Shown here: one piece after another, positions 14,299 through 18,409 of the stretch
Numbering within the stretch: the stretch's first letter is position 1
Layout: each line of letters starts with the position of its first letter
Source: Pseudomonadota bacterium
Lineage (GTDB): Bacteria; Pseudomonadota; Gammaproteobacteria; Burkholderiales; Burkholderiaceae_C
Assembly (NCBI GenBank): GCA_023390985.1
Contig: JAEWBU010000165.1
Coordinates: forward strand, 1 to 18,409
Length of the DNA stretch: 18,409 nucleotides
Direction of reading: 5' to 3'
Notes under the pieces: model-generated
The model's input: only the letters and a program-made list of their open reading frames with translations
Database searches by the model: none
Told to the model about the DNA's origin: nothing
Translations under genes and position numbers: made by a program

Positions 14299-14861
14299 TC
14301 CCGGTCGCCGGGCGCGATCGGCCGCATCACGCGGCAGGGGTTGCCCGCGGCAAAGACATCGGCCGGCACGTCGCGCGTCACCACGCTGCCGGCGCCGATC
14401 ACGGCGCGGTCCCCGATGTTCACCCCCGGCAGGATGATGGCGCCGCCGCCGATCCAGACGTCGACGCCGATCTCCACTGGCCGGCCGTATTCCTGCCGGC
14501 GCCGCAGCCCGGCGTCCGTCGGATGCAGCGGCGTGTAGATCTGCACCGCCGGGCCGACGAGCGTGCGCGCGCCGATGCGGATGCGGCAGACGTCCAGCAG
14601 CACGCAGTTGAAGTTGAAGTACACGCCTTCGCCCAGTTCGATCTGCGAACCGTAGTCGCAGAAGAAGGGCGGGGTGATGAAGGCGGTGTCGCCGCCGGCG
14701 CCGAGCAGCTGCCGGACCAGTTCGCGGCGCGGGCGATCGGCGGTCGCCTGGGCGACACGCGCGCACAGGTCCCTCGCTCGCTCGCGCGCGGCGACGAGCT
14801 CGGGGTCCTGGGCGTCGTAAAGCTCGCCCGCGACCATCTTGTCGCGTTCGGTGCGCGCCAT
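14295..14861 (-). CDS. maa: Maltose/galactoside O-acetyltransferase-type hexapeptide transferase
   Basis: 188 residues, the usual length. The N-terminal Mac domain (TERDKMVAGELYDAQDPELV) is followed by a left-handed beta-helix of hexapeptide repeats. It contains YFNFNCVLLDVC, the catalytic histidine H113 in TPLHPTDAGLRR, and GRPVEIGVDVWIGGGAIILPGV near the end, with NPCRVMR closing. The enzyme transfers acetyl from acetyl-CoA to sugar hydroxyls in the cytoplasm as a trimer; the exact sugar is uncertain. Its ATG shares one base with the stop of the upstream DUF6494 gene (TGATG), so the pair is translationally coupled. Its stop overlaps that of the SnoaL-like gene. Confidence 0.93.
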   Translation of the reverse strand: MARTERDKMVAGELYDAQDPELVAARERARDLCARVAQATADRPRRELVRQLLGAGGDTAFITPPFFCDYGSQIELGEGVYFNFNCVLLDVCRIRIGARTLVGPAVQIYTPLHPTDAGLRRRQEYGRPVEIGVDVWIGGGAIILPGVNIGDRAVIGAGSVVTRDVPADVFAAGNPCRVMRPIAPGDRD

Positions 14862-15067
14862 CACTCCAGCCGGATCTCGCCGTCGAACTGCGCCTTGAGC
14901 TTCAGGCCCGGCACCTCCAGCGTCATGTGCGCCGGCAGGGATTCGCTGCCGGAAAGCGCCTTCTCCTGCAGGGCGCGGGCGACGGCCTGCTCGATCTCGC
15001 GCTGCGAGCTCACGCCGACCATCTTCAGGAACTTGCGGATGCTGATGTTGAGGGTTTCGTCGTCCAT
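14861..15067 (-). CDS. DUF6494-family small protein
   Basis: 68 residues. The sequence matches DUF6494 well: an acidic start MDDETLNISIRKFLKMVGV, then SSQREIEQAVARALQEKALSG and a C-terminal strand pair ending FDGEIRLE. The family is small, cytoplasmic and of unknown role, common in proteobacteria. It lies directly ahead of the acetyltransferase gene with a one-base overlap, giving a two-gene operon. It is divergent from the sigma factor gene across 139 bases, so both could be controlled from the same region. I assign no function. Confidence 0.85.
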   Translation of the reverse strand: MDDETLNISIRKFLKMVGVSSQREIEQAVARALQEKALSGSESLPAHMTLEVPGLKLKAQFDGEIRLE

Positions 15068-15140
15068 GGCCGTCGAGCTCCACAGTGCGGGACTTCAGGG
15101 GAGCGGCGAGGGTGCATCCCGCGGGGGCCGGCGTCAAGCG

Positions 15141-15166
15141 GGAACGCGGCGGCCCCACGGCGCGTC
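15141..15166 (+). promoter_or_regulatory. Candidate ECF-sigma promoter ahead of the sigma factor gene
   Basis: GGAAC (15141-15145), a 17-base spacer and CGTC (15163-15166) match the typical ECF pattern of a GGAAC-like -35 and a CGTC-like -10. It lies about 40 bases before the sigma factor ATG on the same strand. ECF genes are commonly autoregulated from such a site. In GC-rich DNA the match could arise by chance. Confidence 0.45.
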
Positions 15167-15206
15167 CTACGTCAGCAAGAATGGAGAACGTCGCCAGACG
15201 AACACG

Positions 15207-15950
15207 ATGCCGAAGAGTTTGCAGCCATCGCCCACGCCCCGCGCGGCCGCGCCCGAAGACGAGGGCGAGCTGGTGGCGCTCGCCGCCGCGGGCGATCCCC
15301 GCGCCTTCGAGGCCATCATGCGGCGCCACAACCGCCTGATGTTCCGCACCGCCCGCAGCGTGCTGCGCGACGACGCCGAGGCCGAGGACGCGGTGCAGGA
15401 GGCCTACCTGAAGGCCTGGCGCGCGCTGCCCGGTTTTCGCGCCGAGTCGCGCCTGTCCACCTGGCTGGTGCGCATCGTCATGAACCAGGCCCTGTCGCGC
15501 CTGCGCCGGCGCCACGGCGTCGTGGTGCCGTTCGGCGCGCTGGGGGTGGCGGAGGGAGCGCAGGAGGAGTACCCGATGCAGCCCGACAGTCCCGAGTCGC
15601 AGAACGACCCCGAGGATGCCGCCCGCCGCGCCGAACTCGCGCGCGTGGTCGAGCGCCACATCGACCGGCTCCCCGAGCAGTTCCGCACGGTGTTCGTGCT
15701 GCGTGCGCTGGAGGAGATGAGCGCGCAGGAAGTCGCGCAGGCCCTGCACATCCCCGAGGCGACGGTGCGCACCCGTTTCTTCCGGGCCCGGGCGCAGCTG
15801 CGCGACGCGCTGGCCCGCGACATCGACTTCGCCACCGAGGACGCGTTCGCCTTCGACGGCCTGCGCTGCGACCGCATCGTCGCCGCCGTGCTCGAGGCCC
15901 TGCCGATCCATTCCGAACAACAAGGAGAAGACCCATGGAAGCCGGACTGA
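15207..15950 (+). CDS. ECF-type RNA polymerase sigma factor
   Basis: 247 residues, longer than a minimal ECF sigma. Region 2 lies at ~32-100, with DAEAEDAVQEAYLKAWRAL (core binding and -10 recognition) and LSTWLVRIVMNQALSRLRRR. A variable acidic linker runs to ~140. Region 4 lies at ~145-200, with LPEQFRTVFVLRALEEMSAQ and the helix-turn-helix IPEATVRTRFFRARAQLRDAL. A C-terminal tail with FDGLRCDRIVAAVLEAL follows. The ATG at 15207 has no clear ribosome site; it was chosen by where homology starts. A candidate autoregulatory promoter lies just upstream. The stop overlaps the next gene by 16 bases. No classical zinc-binding anti-sigma gene is seen; the small membrane protein could fill that role, but its sequence does not show it. 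Confidence 0.93.
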   Translation: MPKSLQPSPTPRAAAPEDEGELVALAAAGDPRAFEAIMRRHNRLMFRTARSVLRDDAEAEDAVQEAYLKAWRALPGFRAESRLSTWLVRIVMNQALSRLRRRHGVVVPFGALGVAEGAQEEYPMQPDSPESQNDPEDAARRAELARVVERHIDRLPEQFRTVFVLRALEEMSAQEVAQALHIPEATVRTRFFRARAQLRDALARDIDFATEDAFAFDGLRCDRIVAAVLEALPIHSEQQGEDPWKPD

Positions 15951-16297
15951 TGCTGCGCACCGCCGTCGTTCTGCTGGCCCTGACGGGCGCCGGCGGCCTG
16001 CTGATGGCGGGCATGCGTTTCACCGGGCGCCCGCGCCCGCCCGACTGGCTGGCGATGCTGCACGGCCTGCTGGCGGGCGCCGGGCTGACGCTGGTGATCT
16101 ACGCCTGGGCCACGGCCGGGCTGCCGGGCGGCGCGATGCTGGGACTGGCCGTCCTCGTGCTGGCTGCGCTGGGCGGGCTGTACCTCAACCTGAGCTTCCA
16201 CGCGAAGCAGCGCGAGCTGCCCGTGTCGATCGTGCTGGTGCACGCCGCCATCGCGGTCGTCGGCCTGGTGCTGCTGGCCGTCGCCGCGTGGCGTTGA
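15935..16297 (+). CDS. Small four-helix integral membrane protein coupled to the ECF sigma factor
   Basis: 120 residues from the ATG at 15935, with AAGGAG seven bases upstream, inside the end of the sigma factor gene. Four hydrophobic segments are visible near residues 7-27, 38-60, 68-88 and 98-119. They are separated by short loops, one basic (MRFTGRPRPPDW) and one with HAKQRELPVS. I do not recognise a family or catalytic motif. The 16-base overlap means it is made together with the sigma factor. It could be an anti-sigma or sensor partner, or simply a target of the same stress response. Confidence 0.85.
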   Translation: MEAGLMLRTAVVLLALTGAGGLLMAGMRFTGRPRPPDWLAMLHGLLAGAGLTLVIYAWATAGLPGGAMLGLAVLVLAALGGLYLNLSFHAKQRELPVSIVLVHAAIAVVGLVLLAVAAWR

Positions 16298-16307
16298 TGC
16301 GGTGGCG

Positions 16308-16823
16308 CTAGGGGAAGGCGGGCGTCTCCGGCTCGCGTCCCTCGAAGTGCGCCTCCGGGTGGCGGCCGCGCAGGCGCTGCGTGATCTCGTCGACGCGCAG
16401 GCGGTTCAGGTCGACCATCAGGAGGATCCGCCCGTTCTCGATCTCCTGCGCGAACCGCTGCAGCCGCTTGCTGGGCGTGGACACGCCGATCAGCGTCGAG
16501 GTCCAGATGCCGAACAGCGCCCCGCCGATCGCCAGCCCGATGGCGATCCCCCACTGCGGCTCGTCGCCGACGATGGGATAGAACACCGCGATCAGCACGC
16601 CGATCAGCGCACCGAGCGCGGCGCCGATGATCAGGCCCATCTGCGCCGACCGCACCACGTCGGAGGTCTGCAGCACGTTGGCCCGGTTCAGGTCGCCCAT
16701 GTCGGTGTCTTCCTTGCCGACGAAGTGCATGTGGCGGTACTCCACGCGCGCAAGCAGCAGGTCGTCCATGGTCGCCTCTGCGCTTTCGACGTCGGGCAGC
16801 AGCCAGTAGATCCTTGTCAGCAT
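16308..16823 (-). CDS. Glycine-zipper membrane protein, hypothetical, last gene of the oxidase operon
   Basis: 171 residues; the ATG at 16823 has GGAGG six bases upstream, within the end of the subunit IV gene. The N-terminal ~60 residues form a soluble alpha/beta part (LTRIYWLLPDVESAEATMDD; HMHFVGKED). Two membrane segments rich in small residues follow (GLIIGAALGALIGVLIAVF and IAIGLAIGGALFGIWTSTLI), typical of glycine zippers. The soluble tail contains LMVDLNRLRVDEITQRLRGR. The layout resembles DUF1269-type or stress-related membrane proteins; the family name is not certain. It follows the subunit IV stop by 2 bases, so it is co-transcribed with the oxidase. It may be an assembly or accessory factor, which is inference. 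Confidence 0.8.
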   Translation of the reverse strand: MLTRIYWLLPDVESAEATMDDLLLARVEYRHMHFVGKEDTDMGDLNRANVLQTSDVVRSAQMGLIIGAALGALIGVLIAVFYPIVGDEPQWGIAIGLAIGGALFGIWTSTLIGVSTPSKRLQRFAQEIENGRILLMVDLNRLRVDEITQRLRGRHPEAHFEGREPETPAFP

Positions 16824-16825
16824 GA

Positions 16826-17200
16826 TCAACCTCCAGGTTTGGGTGCGGATTCCGCTGTCGGGGCAAAGAACGTGCCGCGCGACAGGAAGGTGTAGTCGGC
16901 CTCCAGCGCGCCGATGCCCAGCAGGGTGATCAGCAGCAGCGGCGGCACCACGATGGCGTAGAAGAGCGCCAGCCGCTCCCACAGCATGTGCATGAACACC
17001 GAGACGATCAGCCCGGCCTTGAGGAGCATGAAGACGACGATCAGCGTCCAGCGCAGGAGGCCCTGCACGTGGAAGAAGTCCACCAGGTACGAGGCGATGC
17101 TCAGCACGAACAGCAGCGCCCAGATCTTGAAATAGATGCCCAGCGGATGCTGCTGCCCGGTGGGCGCGGCGCTGGGCGGCGGATGTTCGGCGTGTTCCAT
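16826..17200 (-). CDS. Cytochrome c oxidase subunit IV (prokaryotic type)
   Basis: 124 residues with three membrane helices at about 24-43, 49-72 and 79-100. The helices sit in the usual pattern GIYFKIWALLFVLSIASYLVD, IVVFMLLKAGLIVSVFMHM and FYAIVVPPLLLITLLG. The lysine in MLLKAGLIVSVFMHM and the following WER are typical of bacterial heme-copper oxidase subunit IV (COX4/CyoD group). It is a small stabilising subunit of the oxidase complex in the inner membrane. GGGAG precedes the ATG. It lies 15 bases after the subunit III gene and 2 bases before the glycine-zipper gene, all one operon. Confidence 0.9.
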   Translation of the reverse strand: MEHAEHPPPSAAPTGQQHPLGIYFKIWALLFVLSIASYLVDFFHVQGLLRWTLIVVFMLLKAGLIVSVFMHMLWERLALFYAIVVPPLLLITLLGIGALEADYTFLSRGTFFAPTAESAPKPGG

Positions 17201-17215
17201 GCGCTTGGCTCCCGG

Positions 17216-17959
17216 CTACCAGAGGTAGAAGAAGGCGAAGATGAAGACCCAGACCAGGTCCACGAAGTGCCAGTACAGGCCCATGATCTCGACGATCTCG
17301 TAGTTGCCGCGGCGCCCGGTCAGGAAGCCGGGACGCTGCTCGTCCAGCGAGCCGCGCAGCACCTTGGTCGCCACGATCAAGAGGAAGATCACCCCGATCG
17401 TCACGTGCGTGCCGTGGAAGCCGGTGATCATGAAGAAGGCCGATCCGAACTGGGCCGCGCCCCACGGGTTGCCCCAGGGCCGCACGCCTTCGGAGATCAG
17501 CTTGTACCACTCGAAGGCCTGCATGCCGACGAAGGTGGCGCCCAGCGCGGCCGTGGCAAGCAGCAGCGCGAAGGTGCGCCGGCGGTCGCGCCGGTAGCCG
17601 TAGTTCACGGCCAGCGCCATGGTGCCGCTGCTGGTGATCAGCACGAACGTCATGATGGCGATCAGCAGCAGCGGGACGTTGCGGCCGAACATGTGCAGCG
17701 AGAACACCTCGCTCGGGTTCGGCCAAGGCACCGTGGTCGAGGCGCGCACCGTCATGTACGAGATCAGGAAGGTGCCGAAGATGAAGGTGTCGCTCAGCAG
17801 GAAGATCCACATCATCGGCTTGCCCCAGGGCACGTCCTTGAAGAGGCGCTGGTCCGAGGACGCGTCCTTCACGATGCTGGCCCAGCCCTCGCGTCCGGGC
17901 GTATGGGCGTGCGGCTCCAGGGTGGCTCCTGCGATGGCCGTGGCTTCGGGAGTCTTCAT
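17216..17959 (-). CDS. Heme-copper oxidase subunit III
   Basis: 247 residues, with an ATG preceded by GGAAGGA. A soluble N-terminus of ~45 residues is followed by five to six membrane helices. Conserved landmarks are WGKPMMWIFLLSDTFIFGTF (helix 1), LLLIAIMTFVLITSSGTMA, FEWYKL, FFMITGFHGTHVTIGVIFLL, and GLYWHFVDLVWVFIFAFFY at the end. The last is diagnostic for subunit III. The subunit stabilises the catalytic core of an aa3/bo-type terminal oxidase and lines its oxygen entry path. It is flanked on both sides by oxidase genes; the catalytic subunits I and II must lie outside the window to the right. Confidence 0.95.
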   Translation of the reverse strand: MKTPEATAIAGATLEPHAHTPGREGWASIVKDASSDQRLFKDVPWGKPMMWIFLLSDTFIFGTFLISYMTVRASTTVPWPNPSEVFSLHMFGRNVPLLLIAIMTFVLITSSGTMALAVNYGYRRDRRRTFALLLATAALGATFVGMQAFEWYKLISEGVRPWGNPWGAAQFGSAFFMITGFHGTHVTIGVIFLLIVATKVLRGSLDEQRPGFLTGRRGNYEIVEIMGLYWHFVDLVWVFIFAFFYLW

Positions 17960-17974
17960 GTCGCGTCCTTCCGG

Positions 17975-18409
17975 TCACAGGGGCGTGGACGAGCAGATCG
18001 CCAGGCCGAGCACGTCCGACACCAGCAGCGCGTAGAGCGCCACCCACACGGCCAGCAGGAAGTGCCAGTAGGTGGCGCACAGCTGCACCGCCAGCCGGAT
18101 GCGCGACGGGTCCGCGTCGCGCCAGGCCCGCTTCCACGCGCGCGCCCAGGCCACCAGGCCGCCCAGCACGTGCAGGCCGTGCACGGCGGTGAACAGGTAG
18201 AAGAAGGCGCTGGCGGCGCTGGTGGAAACGAAATAGCCGGCGTCGTTCAGCTGCATCCACACGGCGACCTGCCCGGCCAGGAAGCCCGTGGTGAGCAGGC
18301 CGCCGGTGGCCAGGCCCCGGCGCAGGTCGGCCGGCTCGCCGCGGCGCGCGGCGTGCACGGCCCACTGCATCGCGAGGCTGGCGCCCACCAGCAGCGCGGT
18401 GTTCAGCGT
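17975..18409 (-). CDS. Second heme-copper oxidase subunit III-like protein, 3' part only
   Basis: The frame is open to the right edge; 144 codons are visible and the start lies outside. The visible part starts TLNTALLVGASLAMQWA and continues with LTTGFLAGQVAVWMQL, YFVSTSAASAFFYLFTAVHGLHVLGGLVA and ATYWHFLLAVWVALYALL. The WHF-L--VW signature and the HGLHVLGG helix are those of subunit III. It lies 15 bases ahead of another subunit III gene, so the operon has two in tandem. This is known in some proteobacterial oxidases, where the two divide the roles of one longer subunit. No sign of damage is seen. Confidence 0.9.
   Translation of the reverse strand, partial: TLNTALLVGASLAMQWAVHAARRGEPADLRRGLATGGLLTTGFLAGQVAVWMQLNDAGYFVSTSAASAFFYLFTAVHGLHVLGGLVAWARAWKRAWRDADPSRIRLAVQLCATYWHFLLAVWVALYALLVSDVLGLAICSSTPL

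Noticed and set aside
14295..15923. A 542-codon minus-strand frame ending in the acetyltransferase
   Set aside because: Only the last 188 codons look like protein; the rest is antisense to the sigma factor gene. The start at 14861, coupled to the DUF6494 stop, fits the family length.
1..18409. CRISPR arrays, tRNA or rRNA genes, insertion sequences
   Set aside because: No regularly spaced repeats, no recognisable cloverleaf or ribosomal RNA sequence, and no transposase reading frame or terminal inverted repeats were found on reading both strands.

Overview
The window is about 18.4 kb of GC-rich DNA (mostly near 70% GC by eye) from a betaproteobacterium. It is most likely a member of the Burkholderiales, Comamonadaceae type (Variovorax/Ramlibacter-like). 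This rests on a Bug-type periplasmic receptor divergent from a LysR regulator, a SenA/SenB selenoneine pair beside a glyoxalase, many PaaI/MarR/MFS-type genes, and an aa3-like oxidase cluster. I saw no rRNA, tRNA, CRISPR array or insertion sequence, and no stretch over 300 bases lacks a gene.

Layout. (1) 1-1167: the 5' end of a Bug/TctC receptor gene faces away from a LysR regulator, with an inverted repeat between them. (2) 1171-3792: senB (selenosugar synthase) and senA (selenoneine synthase) are divergent with only 26 bp between start codons, followed by gloA. senA is broken by one extra G in a G6 run. (3) 3841-9064: an accessory island holds an Rhs/YD-repeat protein of about 1540 residues on the minus strand, a 46-residue membrane protein and a DUF4279-like protein. 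Its 3' part has clearly lower GC. The Rhs protein should start with a Sec signal peptide, but that peptide is in another frame because of one extra base in a T7 tract. (4) 9239-11494: a PaaI-type thioesterase is divergent from a marR-MFS pair, with a palindromic operator between them. (5) 11500-14861: GNAT, serine hydrolase, DUF6714-like, SnoaL-like and maltose-acetyltransferase genes in alternating orientation. (6) 14861-16297: a DUF6494 gene is coupled to the acetyltransferase gene and divergent from an ECF sigma factor gene, which overlaps a small membrane protein gene. (7) 16308-18409: the 3' end of a heme-copper oxidase operon has two tandem subunit III genes, a subunit IV gene and a glycine-zipper membrane protein.

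The most striking item is the C-terminus of the Rhs protein. The last ~100 residues, after the Rhs core, look like vertebrate serum amyloid A (SAA): YSD, R-x-A-N, DKYFH, SDARE, DQAAN, GRS and RPxGL occur in the same order as in SAA. This is the position where polymorphic toxins carry their variable effector domain. The two small genes directly downstream are natural candidates for immunity or accessory partners. An exported Rhs protein with an SAA-like tip and a dedicated small membrane partner is the best candidate here for a poorly described system.

Both damaged genes (senA and rhs) carry a single extra base in a homopolymer. The reader should therefore consider sequencing error before calling either one a pseudogene.
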